Assembly (NCBI RefSeq): GCF_021390155.1 | Contig: NZ_CP089985.1 | Span: 3,917,001-3,981,000 of the forward strand | DNA from: Pseudomonas sp. HN11 | GTDB lineage: Bacteria; Pseudomonadota; Gammaproteobacteria; Pseudomonadales; Pseudomonadaceae | Direction of reading: 5' to 3' | Length of the DNA stretch: 64,000 nucleotides | Part shown: one piece after another, positions 31,456 through 39,997 of the stretch | Layout: each line of letters opens with the position of its first letter | Position numbering within the stretch: the first letter of the stretch is position 1 | Translations under genes and position numbers: made by a program | The notes under the pieces: generated by a model | What the model was told of the DNA's origin: nothing | Databases searched by the model: none | What the model saw: only the letters and a program-made list of their open reading frames with translations

Positions 31456-31489
31456 AAATGTGGGAGCGGGCTTGCTCGCTCCCACATTT
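31456..31489. terminator. REP-core hairpin after ilvE
   Basis: AAATGTGGGAGCG and CGCTCCCACATTT are perfect 13-base arms around GGCTTGCT, lying between the convergent ilvE and double-GNAT genes. It is one REP arm folded on itself and a probable bidirectional terminator. Confidence 0.65.
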
Positions 31490-31493
31490 GTTC

Positions 31494-32387
31494 TCAAGAC
31501 CGTATCGGGATGTTTTCGGCAATCTTCTTGCCCATGCTGATCCTCGGCTCCACCCCATACCCCAACGCCTCGTAGAACCCCACCACCGCGTCGTTGCCGC
31601 CGGTGATCTCCAGGTTGATCTTCATGCACCCCAGGGCAGTCAATGCCTGTTCCGCATGGCGCACCAGTGAAGACCCCAAGCCGTGGCGCCGATAATCCGC
31701 GTGTACCGCCACTGAATACAGCCAGCCACGATGGCCGTCATAGCCGGCCAGAATCGTCCCGATCACCGCCTTTTTATCCGTCGCCACGAAGAACAACCCA
31801 TCGTTGACGGCCAGTTTCTTATCGATCGCCAGGGCCGGCACGTTATGGGCAGTGTCATAGCCAAAAGCCTGCTGCCATAGCGCAACCACTTGCGCCCGAT
31901 GTTGGCGGTCACGATACGGCCCAATGGGATGCCGGGACAGCAGCGCCTTTTCCATCACCAGCGTGCGCTCGTTGCCGTGGTAAACGTCGCGCACGGTGTT
32001 AAACCCAAGCTTGGTGTAGAACGGCTCGGCCGTCAGTGATGACGGCACGCTCAATACCGTCACCCCGGCCTCACGAGCGCGCAGTTCGATCTCGACCATC
32101 AACAGGCGACCGATTCCCTGCCCGTGCAGCGCTGGGTTGACAAACACCGAGCGCACCACATTGCCGTCGAGGGCGGCGGTGGCGATGATCAATTGATCCT
32201 GAGTTGCCACCAGTACCAGGCGGCGCTTGAGCAAGGCCAACACGGCATCCGGTGTGAAATTACTGGCCACCCGTGCAATCACATCCGCCGGATAATCCCG
32301 CGCATTGCTGCTGTGCAAGGCTGCCAGGATGACCTGGCTGATCCCTTCGGCATCGGCTGCCTGGGCAAGACGAACGGCGATAGACAT
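31494..32387 (-). CDS. Protein with two tandem GNAT acetyltransferase domains
   Basis: 297 residues from ATG 32387, preceded by an ideal AGGAGGA. Domain one (about 1-150) has FVNPALHGQGIGRLLMVEIE and FYTKLGFNTVRD. Domain two (about 160-297) has VATDKKAVIGTILAGYDGHR, VHADYRRHGLGSSLVRHAEQ and EALGYGVEPRISMGK, closely following YpeA-type acetyltransferases. Both keep an acetyl-CoA loop (QGIGRLL, RHGLGSSL). Substrates unknown. It looks like a fusion of two normally separate GNAT proteins. It stands alone between ilvE and the DNA-repair-like pair. Confidence 0.88.
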   Translation of the reverse strand: MSIAVRLAQAADAEGISQVILAALHSSNARDYPADVIARVASNFTPDAVLALLKRRLVLVATQDQLIIATAALDGNVVRSVFVNPALHGQGIGRLLMVEIELRAREAGVTVLSVPSSLTAEPFYTKLGFNTVRDVYHGNERTLVMEKALLSRHPIGPYRDRQHRAQVVALWQQAFGYDTAHNVPALAIDKKLAVNDGLFFVATDKKAVIGTILAGYDGHRGWLYSVAVHADYRRHGLGSSLVRHAEQALTALGCMKINLEITGGNDAVVGFYEALGYGVEPRISMGKKIAENIPIRS

Positions 32388-32463
32388 GATTCCTCCTGGC
32401 TGACGGCGTTTTAACAACCCGCACAATACCAATGTGGAATCGCCGCACCAACCTCCCACATTT

Positions 32464-33303
32464 TTAACTGTGCCCGCTTGAGATACGTTTGCCGGGCCTC
32501 TCCCCTATCAGCTTCGCCTGCCCATCCTTTTGCTTGCCGGTACGCGCCTCACTGATCAACCCCGGTATCAACTTGCCCTCCGGCAGATTCTTCCAGAACC
32601 GGCTGGGCAAATGCCCTTCCATCACCTTGGGATTCAACCGGGCCGGGTTGAAGATATGACTGTAGTAGGTCAGCCACATCGCACTGTGGGGGTCTTCGAC
32701 ATTCTGCGCCAATTGCCGCCACACCTCGGGACACTCGCGCTGATGAATCAACTGCTCACCGTTGTAGTACACCCCGTCCAACGGCGTGGCGATCATCCAG
32801 CGATGGCGCCCCATGCGCCCGATAAAATGCTGGCTGGCCGATTTGAGGATGTCATGGGCAGGCTCATGCCACGCCACGTATTCCGGCAGCTCGGGACCAG
32901 CCCCGTCCGGTAGCGCGATGAACCGCACAAACGCGTGCAAGTGATGCGCCTCGCGGCTGACCTGCTTGATCCGGCGTTGCAACTCACTGCCCAGCTTGTC
33001 CCCTGCCAGCATGGCGGTGCGGTCACCATGGCTGACACGCCACAACACTTCATACAACAGGCTCCAGCGCTGGTCGCCGTGGTAACAGGCAGCCGATTCC
33101 AGCAATTCCAGCAGGGTCTTGGGCACTCGCGTCTGGAAAGGCCCCAGCCCCTCGGGAATCGGTTCATCGGTAGCAAACAGGTCCGCCACCTCGGCCTCGC
33201 CCCAGCTCACCTGGCTGGGGTCGACCTGATGGCTCAGCAGCCAGCGCGCCTGCTCGCGCCAGGTGCTGAACAGGTTGTTGCATTCCAGGCTGATCATCCC
33301 CAC
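32464..33303 (-). CDS. TIGR03915-type DNA metabolism protein (partner of a radical SAM protein)
   Basis: 279 residues with an FDGV-less but family-like layout: VLWRVSHGDRTAMLAGDKLG, VSREAHHLHAFVRFIALPDG, HDILKSASQHFIGRMGRHRWMIATP (in parts) and KNLPEGKLIPGLI. In other bacteria this domain is often fused to an atypical uracil-DNA glycosylase (UdgX-like); here the fusion partner is absent. The gene overlaps by 10 bases the radical SAM gene upstream, the usual pairing. The biochemical role is not established; a function in DNA base handling or repair is only inferred from the family link. Confidence 0.8.
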   Translation of the reverse strand: MGMISLECNNLFSTWREQARWLLSHQVDPSQVSWGEAEVADLFATDEPIPEGLGPFQTRVPKTLLELLESAACYHGDQRWSLLYEVLWRVSHGDRTAMLAGDKLGSELQRRIKQVSREAHHLHAFVRFIALPDGAGPELPEYVAWHEPAHDILKSASQHFIGRMGRHRWMIATPLDGVYYNGEQLIHQRECPEVWRQLAQNVEDPHSAMWLTYYSHIFNPARLNPKVMEGHLPSRFWKNLPEGKLIPGLISEARTGKQKDGQAKLIGERPGKRISSGHS

Positions 33304-34514
33304 AACCCCATTTGTTGCGGCTGTGGACGGTCACGCAGTTGCTCGCGCAACAGCACGCTGGTGCTGTCGGCCTGTTGCGGGTGGTAGTCGCTGGTGATGA
33401 AAAACGGCTTGGCCTTGGCCAGTACACAACGCATGCGCGCCAGGTCTTCGAAGCGGATCTTGCGCTCGCGGCGCAGGTCCACCAGGCGCTGGGTGGTGCG
33501 CAAACCAATGCCTGGAATACGCGCGATCAGGGTCGGTTCGGCGCGATTCAGATCCAGGGGGAACACGTCGCGGTTATCCAGGGCCCAGGCCAGCTTGGGA
33601 TCGATGTCCAGGGCCAGGTGGCCGGGACCTTTGAACAGTTCATTGGCGTTGAACCCATAGCTGCGCAACAGGAAATCGGCCTGGTACAAGCGGTGCTCGC
33701 GCATCAACGGCGGTGCTGCCAGAGGCACGCTTTTCGGGCTGTTGGGAATGGGGCTGAATGCCGAGTAATACACGCGGCGCAGCTTGAAGTTGCCGTACAA
33801 CGCCTCGGCACCGTGGAGGATGGTGCTGTCATCGGTGTCGTCGGCGCCGACGATCAACTGCGTGCTCTGCCCGGCCGGGGCAAAACGCGGCGCGCGCGGT
33901 TCGTTGCGTACCGTCTGCTCGCCGGTGTAGATGGTCTGCATGGCCTGTTTGATCGACACGATCTTTTTTTCCGGCGCCAGGGTCTGCAGGCTGGCCTCGG
34001 TGGGCAGTTCGATGTTCACGCTCAGGCGATCGGCGTAACGCCCCGCTTCGGCGATCAGTGCCGGGTCAGCATCGGGAATGGTCTTGAGATGGATATAGCC
34101 ACGAAAGTCATGCTCTTCACGCAGCAGTTTGGCGACCCGCACCAGTTGCTCCATGGTGTAGTCGGACGAACGGATGATGCCGGAACTGAGAAACAACCCG
34201 CTGACGCAGTTGCGCCGGTAGAAATCCAGGGTCAGGGTGACCACCTCCTCCGGGCTGAAACGCGCACGGGGCACGTCGCTGGAGCGGCGGTTGACGCAGT
34301 ACTGGCAATCGTAGAGACAGAAGTTGGTGAGCAACACCTTGAGCAATGACACGCAACGCCCATCCGGCGTATAGCTATGGCAGATGCCCATGCCATCGGT
34401 GGAACCCAGCCCCGCCTTGCCCTCGGAACTGCGCTTGGGCGCGCCACTGCTGGCGCACGAGGCGTCATACTTGGCGGCGTCGGCGAGGATGCTGAGTTTT
34501 TCGATCAACTGCAT
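33294..34514 (-). CDS. Putative DNA modification/repair radical SAM protein (TIGR03916-like)
   Basis: 406 residues. The radical SAM cluster motif CLYDCQYC (Cys-x3-Cys-x2-Cys) follows LLKVLLTNF at about 62-76. YSAFSPIPNSPKSVPL and a C-terminal helix-hairpin-helix DNA-binding motif (IARIPGIGLRTTQRLVDLRR, about 328-347) are visible. The mix of radical SAM and HhH, with the partner encoded downstream, is the known but unexplained two-gene unit. Reaction and substrate are unknown. A heptamer tandem repeat lies 73-135 bases before its start. Confidence 0.83.
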   Translation of the reverse strand: MQLIEKLSILADAAKYDASCASSGAPKRSSEGKAGLGSTDGMGICHSYTPDGRCVSLLKVLLTNFCLYDCQYCVNRRSSDVPRARFSPEEVVTLTLDFYRRNCVSGLFLSSGIIRSSDYTMEQLVRVAKLLREEHDFRGYIHLKTIPDADPALIAEAGRYADRLSVNIELPTEASLQTLAPEKKIVSIKQAMQTIYTGEQTVRNEPRAPRFAPAGQSTQLIVGADDTDDSTILHGAEALYGNFKLRRVYYSAFSPIPNSPKSVPLAAPPLMREHRLYQADFLLRSYGFNANELFKGPGHLALDIDPKLAWALDNRDVFPLDLNRAEPTLIARIPGIGLRTTQRLVDLRRERKIRFEDLARMRCVLAKAKPFFITSDYHPQQADSTSVLLREQLRDRPQPQQMGLWG

Positions 34515-34586
34515 GGAGGGCTACCGATACTGGTTTTTTGTACAGTATCAGGGAGAAGCTGCAAGCTGCAAGTTTCCAGCTGCAAG

Positions 34587-34649
34587 CTTGCTGCTTGCTG
34601 CTTGCTGCTTGCTGCTTGCTGCTTGCTGCTTGCTGCTTGCCGCTTGCAA
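34587..34649. repeat. Heptanucleotide tandem repeat (CTTGCTG)n
   Basis: Seven perfect copies of CTTGCTG from 34587 to 34635, then a copy with one change (CTTGCCG) and a partial copy. It is preceded by GCTGCAAGCTGCAAG-type sequence at 34558-34572. It lies between the pvdA stop and the radical SAM start, probably in the latter's upstream region. Confidence 0.9.
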
Positions 34650-34662
34650 CTGGAACTGGAAC

Positions 34663-36000
34663 TCAGCTCGCGGTGGCGAGTAACAGGTCCTGCACCGAAC
34701 GCCCCTGGCCGCGCCCGCGGTCCAGTGCATACAGCGACGCCGCGATCTCATCCGCGCGAATCGGCAGCACCGACAGCAAGGTGTCGCTCAAACCGTGGCT
34801 GGCCTGGCTGAAGCCCTGGATGTAGATACCGGCGTTGCAACGCTCGTCGGTGACGATGCGGTAATCACGCGCCACCTCAAAGTCGCCCAGGTAGTCTTCC
34901 AGCGGCGCGAGCAAGGCGCGGTGCGTCTGGCGCTCGTAGCCAGTGGCCAGGATCACCGCGTCATAGTGATTGATGCTGGTGTCACCGTTGGCGTTGTTGC
35001 GCAACACCAATTCAATGCCTAGCGGACCTGGGGTGGCCTTCTCCACTACGGTCATGGTGCGGAACGCCTGGCGGGCGATGCCGGAAACTTTCTGGCGGTA
35101 GAAAATGCCGTAGATGCGCTCGATCAGGTCCAGGTCCACCACCGAATAGTTGGTGTTCTGGTACTCGGCCACCAGGCGCTCGCGCTCGGCGCCCTCCTGC
35201 TGGAACACCAGGTCGGTAAAGGCCGGCGAGAACACTTCGTTGACGAACGGGCTGTCATCGGCCGGCTTGAGCGCCGAGCCGCGCACGATCATGTCGACCT
35301 GCACCGACGGGAAGCTGTCGTTCAGGTCGATAAAGGCTTCGGCCGCACTCTGGCCGCCGCCGATGATGGCGATGCGCATGGCCTTGCCGTCGACACACGG
35401 CTGGCTGGCCATGCGCTCCAGGTATTGGGAATGGTGGAACACCCGGCTGTCGCCTTTGAGCGCGTTGAACGCCTCGGGAATACGTGGCGTGCCACCGGCG
35501 CTGACCACCACCGAACGAGTGGTGCGCACATGCTGCTCGCCCAGGGCATCGCGGGAGATCACGCGCAGGGCTTCGACCTGCTGCTGGTGCAGGATCGGCT
35601 CGATGGCCAGCACTTCTTCACCGTAGCGCGCCTGGGCCTGAAACTGACCGGCGACCCAGCGCAGGTAGTCGTTGTACTCCATGCGGCACGGGTAGAAGGT
35701 GCCCAGGTTGATGAACTCCACCAGGCGGTCGTGGGCTTTCAGGTAATTGACGAAGGAGTACGGGCTGGTGGGGTTGCGCAAGGTCACCAGGTCCTTGAGG
35801 AACGAGATCTGCAGCTCGCTCTGGGTGACCAGGGTATTGCCGTGCCAGCGGTAGTCGGCCTGCTTGTCCAGGAACAGTACGTCCAGTTTGCCCTGGGCCT
35901 TTTCGCGCTCCTGCAGGGCGATGGCCAGCGCCAGGTTCGAAGGGCCGAAACCGATACCGATCAGGTCGTGAACCGCGGGCGAAGCAATTGCCTGTGTCAT
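34663..36000 (-). CDS. pvdA: L-ornithine N5-monooxygenase of pyoverdine synthesis
   Basis: 445 residues. N-terminal FAD motif IGIGFGPSNLALAIAL (about 14-29), KQADYRWHGNTLV and FLKDLVTLRNPTSPYSFVNY (substrate and flavin site), NADPH motif IAIIGGGQSAAEAF, and the C-terminal ATGYERQTH. It hydroxylates ornithine for the hydroxamate groups of pyoverdine. The promoter has a perfect PvdS box at 36085-36108. Neighbouring fpvI and pvdRT-opmQ fit the P. aeruginosa order, except for the missing fpvR. Confidence 0.96.
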   Translation of the reverse strand: MTQAIASPAVHDLIGIGFGPSNLALAIALQEREKAQGKLDVLFLDKQADYRWHGNTLVTQSELQISFLKDLVTLRNPTSPYSFVNYLKAHDRLVEFINLGTFYPCRMEYNDYLRWVAGQFQAQARYGEEVLAIEPILHQQQVEALRVISRDALGEQHVRTTRSVVVSAGGTPRIPEAFNALKGDSRVFHHSQYLERMASQPCVDGKAMRIAIIGGGQSAAEAFIDLNDSFPSVQVDMIVRGSALKPADDSPFVNEVFSPAFTDLVFQQEGAERERLVAEYQNTNYSVVDLDLIERIYGIFYRQKVSGIARQAFRTMTVVEKATPGPLGIELVLRNNANGDTSINHYDAVILATGYERQTHRALLAPLEDYLGDFEVARDYRIVTDERCNAGIYIQGFSQASHGLSDTLLSVLPIRADEIAASLYALDRGRGQGRSVQDLLLATAS

Positions 36001-36084
36001 TCCAGTGTCCTCTGGATAAGCCCCTTGGCGGTGGGGCGGGAATACCTTTCAAGACCTGCACAACAGGCCATGTGTTGATAGGAA

Positions 36085-36108
36085 ACGAGGACAGTGAAAT
36101 AAAATTTA
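36085..36108 (-). promoter_or_regulatory. PvdS iron-starvation box of pvdA
   Basis: Reading leftward, TAAAT at 36108-36104, a 16-base spacer and CGT at 36087-36085 match the described PvdS promoter pattern exactly. It lies 85 bases before the pvdA start. Confidence 0.85.
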
Positions 36109-36120
36109 ACTGATCAGTGA

Positions 36121-36603
36121 TCAGTGCGCTTCCCACTCGCGCATCCGCACGCGGCAGTGCTTCATGGCGTTGACGATGTGTTTTTCCACCAGCGCGCGGG
36201 AAATGCACAGCCGTTCAGCGATTTGCAGATGGGTCAGCCCGTCGAGCTTGCGCAGCAGGAAACTGTCACGGCAGGTCGCTGGCAGCTCGGCCAGGGCGCG
36301 TTCGAGCAGTTCCAGGCGCTGGCCGTGGTCGTGGGTGGTATGGGGCGAACAGGTGGCGAAGCGCTCGTCGGCATCAAGCACATCCAGGGGCTCGACCTGA
36401 CGCAAGGCGTTGCGTCGATGGCCGTCAATCACCAGGTTGAGCGCGGTGCGGTACAAAAAGGCGCGGGGCTGCTCGATGGGGGTGTCGCTGGAACGCTCCA
36501 GCACCCGGACATAAGCGTCATGCACCACATCCTCGGCCACCTGGCGGTTGCCCAGCTTGGCGTTGAGGAAACACACCAGCTCGCGATAGTAGTTTTCCAA
36601 CAT
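36121..36603 (-). CDS. fpvI: FpvI-type ECF sigma factor
   Basis: 160 residues starting MLENYYRELVCFLNAKLGN, with region 2 (VVHDAYVRVLER) and region 4 HTH (LDGLTHLQIAERLCISRALV, about 118-137). In P. aeruginosa, FpvI drives the ferripyoverdine receptor gene fpvA and is held by the anti-sigma FpvR encoded next to it. Here no fpvR is present and the next gene is pvdR in the opposite direction. A Fur-box-like stretch lies about 82-100 bases upstream. Confidence 0.92.
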   Translation of the reverse strand: MLENYYRELVCFLNAKLGNRQVAEDVVHDAYVRVLERSSDTPIEQPRAFLYRTALNLVIDGHRRNALRQVEPLDVLDADERFATCSPHTTHDHGQRLELLERALAELPATCRDSFLLRKLDGLTHLQIAERLCISRALVEKHIVNAMKHCRVRMREWEAH

Positions 36604-36684
36604 GACTCCCGACCGCCGGGGGCGGCATTAGGTCCTTGGGCGCAACAAAGACAGCGGTTAGGTAATGGCAGTTTGGGTATGTGC

Positions 36685-36703
36685 AATTTATAGTAATTCT
36701 CAT
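36685..36703 (-). promoter_or_regulatory. Candidate Fur box upstream of fpvI
   Basis: Leftward ATGAGAATTACTATAAATT resembles pseudomonad Fur sites of the ATGAGAATTATTATCATT type. Placement before an iron-response sigma gene supports it; the match is imperfect. Confidence 0.5.
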
Positions 36704-36776
36704 CTACTTTTAAGCAGACTTGCATCAACGGACGATTTTTTTCTTCAAAGGAGCTGTAACTGCGTATGTAACCGCC

Positions 36777-36800
36777 TAAATCCCCGCGCAATTTTCTCGT
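36777..36800 (+). promoter_or_regulatory. PvdS iron-starvation box of pvdRT-opmQ
   Basis: TAAATCCC at 36777, with CGT at 36798-36800 after a 16-base spacer from TAAAT, gives the full PvdS pattern 56 bases before the pvdR start. It has the same spacing as the pvdA box. Confidence 0.85.
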
Positions 36801-36855
36801 TTACTTGTCAGCTCCCCGCAACTGCGGTCCGAACTTTCCTGGCTGGAACCTAAGC

Positions 36856-38025
36856 ATGAAACGCCCTCGACCTGCCCGACGCGCCTTGCTTGTTATCGCG
36901 TGCCTGATCCCCCTCCTTGCCGTCGCCGCCTGGCAGGTGCTGCCGCCGGGGCGTGACACCCTCACCACCATCACTGTCACCCGCGGCAATATCGAGAACA
37001 GCGTGACCGCCTTGGGCACCCTGCAACCGCGTCGTTATGTGGACGTGGGCGCCCAGGCGTCGGGGCAGATCCGCAAGATCCACGTCGAGGCCGGCGACCA
37101 AGTCCAGGAAGGCCAATTGCTGGTGGAGATCGATCCTTCCACGCAAAAAGCCAAGCTCGACGCCAGCCGCTACGCCATCGAAAATCTGAAAGCCCAGTTG
37201 CAGGAACAAAAGGCCCAGCACGAACTGGCGCGCCAGAAGTACCAACGCCAGCAACGCCTGGCCGCCGGTAACGCCACCCGCGAGGAAGATGTGCAAACCG
37301 CCAAGGCTGAATTGCGCGCCACCCAGGCCCGGGTCGACATGTTCCAGGCGCAGATCCTGCAAGCCCAGGCCAGCCTGCGCAGCGATGAGGCGGAGTTGGG
37401 TTACACGCGCATTTACGCGCCCATGACCGGCACCGTGGTGGCTGTAGACGCGCGGGTCGGTCAGACCCTCAACGCCCAGCAGCAGACCCCGCTGATCCTG
37501 CGCATCGCCAAATTGTCGCCGATGACCGTGTGGGCTGAAGTCTCGGAAGCCGATATCGGGCATGTAAAACCGGGCATGACTGCCTATTTCACCACCCTGA
37601 GCGGCGGTAACCGGCGCTGGACCAGTACCGTGCGGCAGATCCTGCCGATTCCGCCCAAGCCACTGAATGAAACCCAAGGCAGCGGCAGCCCCAACAGCTC
37701 GAGTAAAAGCGGCAGCGGCCGCGTGGTGCTGTACACCGTGTTGCTGGATGTGGACAACAGTGACAACACGCTGATGGCCGAAATGACTGCCCAGGTGTTT
37801 TTCGTCGCCAGCCAGGTCAAGGACGCCCTCACCGCACCGGTTGCCGCCCTGCAAGGCACGTCGAGTGCCGACCGGCAAATTGCCCGAATCGTGGCAAAAA
37901 ATGGTCGCATCGAGGATCGCGAAGTGCGCCTGGGTATCAGCGACCGCCTGCGAGTCGAGGTGCTTGAAGGCCTGAACGAAGGCGATCACCTGCTGATCGG
38001 CCCTGCCGACGGCAACGGGGGTTGA
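36856..38025 (+). CDS. pvdR: Periplasmic adaptor of the pyoverdine exporter
   Basis: 389 residues from ATG 36856; an upstream start at 36805 would add 17 residues and place the PvdS box almost against the start, so it is rejected. MacA-like: N-terminal anchor helix (about 9-30), half-lipoyl [20 protein letters not shown], a helical hairpin (about 110-180), [20 protein letters not shown], and a membrane-proximal beta domain. Works with PvdT and OpmQ to export or recycle pyoverdine. Confidence 0.94.
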   Translation: MKRPRPARRALLVIACLIPLLAVAAWQVLPPGRDTLTTITVTRGNIENSVTALGTLQPRRYVDVGAQASGQIRKIHVEAGDQVQEGQLLVEIDPSTQKAKLDASRYAIENLKAQLQEQKAQHELARQKYQRQQRLAAGNATREEDVQTAKAELRATQARVDMFQAQILQAQASLRSDEAELGYTRIYAPMTGTVVAVDARVGQTLNAQQQTPLILRIAKLSPMTVWAEVSEADIGHVKPGMTAYFTTLSGGNRRWTSTVRQILPIPPKPLNETQGSGSPNSSSKSGSGRVVLYTVLLDVDNSDNTLMAEMTAQVFFVASQVKDALTAPVAALQGTSSADRQIARIVAKNGRIEDREVRLGISDRLRVEVLEGLNEGDHLLIGPADGNGG

Positions 38026-38026
38026 G

Positions 38027-39997
38027 TTGACCACGCCCCTGATCGAACTCAAGCACATCCGCAAGTCTTACGGCGGCGGCGACAGCCCGCAGGTCGATGT
38101 ATTACGCGGTATCGATTTGTCGATCCATGCCGGGGAATTCGTCGCCATCGTCGGCGCTTCCGGCTCCGGCAAGTCCACGCTGATGAACATCCTCGGCTGC
38201 CTCGACCGCCCCAGCACGGGCGATTACCTGTTCGCCGGAGAAAATGTCGCACACCTGGACAGCGACGAACTGGCCTGGCTCCGGCGCGAAGCCTTTGGCT
38301 TTGTGTTCCAGGGCTACCACCTGATCCCTTCAGGTTCGGCCCAGGAAAATGTCGAGATGCCGGCGATCTATGCCGGTATCAGCGCCGCCGAGCGTCATGC
38401 CCGGGCCAACGCCCTGCTCACCCGCCTGGGCCTGGCGGAGCGCACCGGCAACCGCCCGCACCAGCTTTCCGGTGGACAGCAGCAGCGGGTGTCCATCGCC
38501 CGTGCGCTGATGAATGGCGGCCATATCATCCTCGCTGACGAACCCACCGGCGCCCTCGACAGCCACAGTGGTGCCGAGGTCATGACCCTGCTCGACGAAC
38601 TGGCCAGCCAGGGCCACGTGGTGATCCTGATCACCCACGACCGTGAGGTAGCGGCGCGGGCCAACCGTATCATCGAGATCCGCGATGGCTTGATCATCAG
38701 TGACTCCGCTGACGGCAGCGACGCTGCCCCCACAGTAGCCAACGGCGCCCTGCAAGCCGTGGACCTGCGCCAGCGCCTGGCTGACGGCGCCGAGCATAAC
38801 GGCGCGTGGAAAGCCGAACTGCTTGACGCGGTACGTGCGGCCTGGCGCGTGATGTGGATCAACCGTTTTCGCACCGCGCTGACCCTGCTGGGCATCATCA
38901 TCGGCGTGGCGTCAGTGGTGGTGATGCTGGCGGTGGGCGAAGGCAGCAAGCGCCAGGTCATGGCGCAGATGGGCGCGTTCGGTTCCAATATCCTCTACGT
39001 CAGCGGCTCCTCGCCCAACCCGCGCACCCCCCTGGGCATTATCACGCCCCAAGACGTGGCCGCCCTGGCCACCTTACCGCAGGTCAAGCGGATCATGCCG
39101 GTCAACGGCGCCGAGGCCGGTGTGCGTTTCGGCAACATCGACTACATGGCCTATGTCGGTGGTAATGACACCAATTTCCCGACTATTTTCAACTGGCCCG
39201 TGGTGGAGGGCAGCTACTTCACCGAAGCCGATGAACGTTCCGCCGCCACGGTCGCGGTGATCGGCGCACGGGTGCGCGAGAAACTGTTCAAGGGCGTTGT
39301 CAGCCCCGTTGGCCAATACATCCTGATCGAGAACGTGCCGTTCCAGGTGATCGGCGTCCTTGAAGAAAAAGGCTCCAGCTCCGGCAACAAGGACAGCGAC
39401 GACCGCATCGCCATTCCGTACTCTTCCGCCAGCATTCGCTTGTTTGGCAGCTACAACCCCGAGTACGTGGTGATTGCCGCCGCGGACGCCACCCGGGTGC
39501 GTGAAACCGAACGGGCGATCGATCAACTGCTGCAACGTTTGCACAACGGAAAAACCGACTATCACCTGACCAACAACGCGGCGATGATCCAGGCAGAAGC
39601 ACGCACGCAGAACACGCTGTCATTGATGCTCGGCTCGATTGCCGCGATTTCCCTGTTGGTGGGTGGCATCGGCGTGATGAACATCATGCTGATGACGGTG
39701 CGCGAGCGCACCCGTGAGATCGGTATTCGCATGGCCACCGGCGCTCGCCAGCGCGACATCCTGCGCCAGTTTCTCACCGAAGCGGTGATGCTCTCAGTGG
39801 TCGGCGGCCTGTGCGGCATCGCCCTGGCCCTGCTGGTGGGCGGCGTGCTGGTGCTGGCAGAGGTGGCGGTGCAGTTTTCCCTGGTGGCGGTGTTTGGTGC
39901 ATTTGGTTGCGCGTTGGTCACCGGCGTTGTATTCGGCTTTATGCCGGCCCGTAAAGCTGCCCGGCTCGATCCGGTTAAGGCGTTGACCAGTGAATAA
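38027..39997 (+). CDS. pvdT: MacB-like ABC transporter of the pyoverdine exporter
   Basis: 656 residues from a TTG one base after the pvdR stop. ATPase domain first: Walker [10 protein letters not shown] (43-51), signature LSGGQQQR, Walker [16 protein letters not shown]. Then a first membrane helix (about 290), a large periplasmic domain and three C-terminal helices ([19 protein letters not shown], then [16 protein letters not shown]). This is the MacB layout. The stop overlaps opmQ by eight bases. Confidence 0.94.
   Translation: MTTPLIELKHIRKSYGGGDSPQVDVLRGIDLSIHAGEFVAIVGASGSGKSTLMNILGCLDRPSTGDYLFAGENVAHLDSDELAWLRREAFGFVFQGYHLIPSGSAQENVEMPAIYAGISAAERHARANALLTRLGLAERTGNRPHQLSGGQQQRVSIARALMNGGHIILADEPTGALDSHSGAEVMTLLDELASQGHVVILITHDREVAARANRIIEIRDGLIISDSADGSDAAPTVANGALQAVDLRQRLADGAEHNGAWKAELLDAVRAAWRVMWINRFRTALTLLGIIIGVASVVVMLAVGEGSKRQVMAQMGAFGSNILYVSGSSPNPRTPLGIITPQDVAALATLPQVKRIMPVNGAEAGVRFGNIDYMAYVGGNDTNFPTIFNWPVVEGSYFTEADERSAATVAVIGARVREKLFKGVVSPVGQYILIENVPFQVIGVLEEKGSSSGNKDSDDRIAIPYSSASIRLFGSYNPEYVVIAAADATRVRETERAIDQLLQRLHNGKTDYHLTNNAAMIQAEARTQNTLSLMLGSIAAISLLVGGIGVMNIMLMTVRERTREIGIRMATGARQRDILRQFLTEAVMLSVVGGLCGIALALLVGGVLVLAEVAVQFSLVAVFGAFGCALVTGVVFGFMPARKAARLDPVKALTSE

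Noticed and set aside
34550..34660. Heptamer region considered as a CRISPR array
   Set aside because: The units are 7 bases, contiguous and without spacers; it is a simple tandem repeat.
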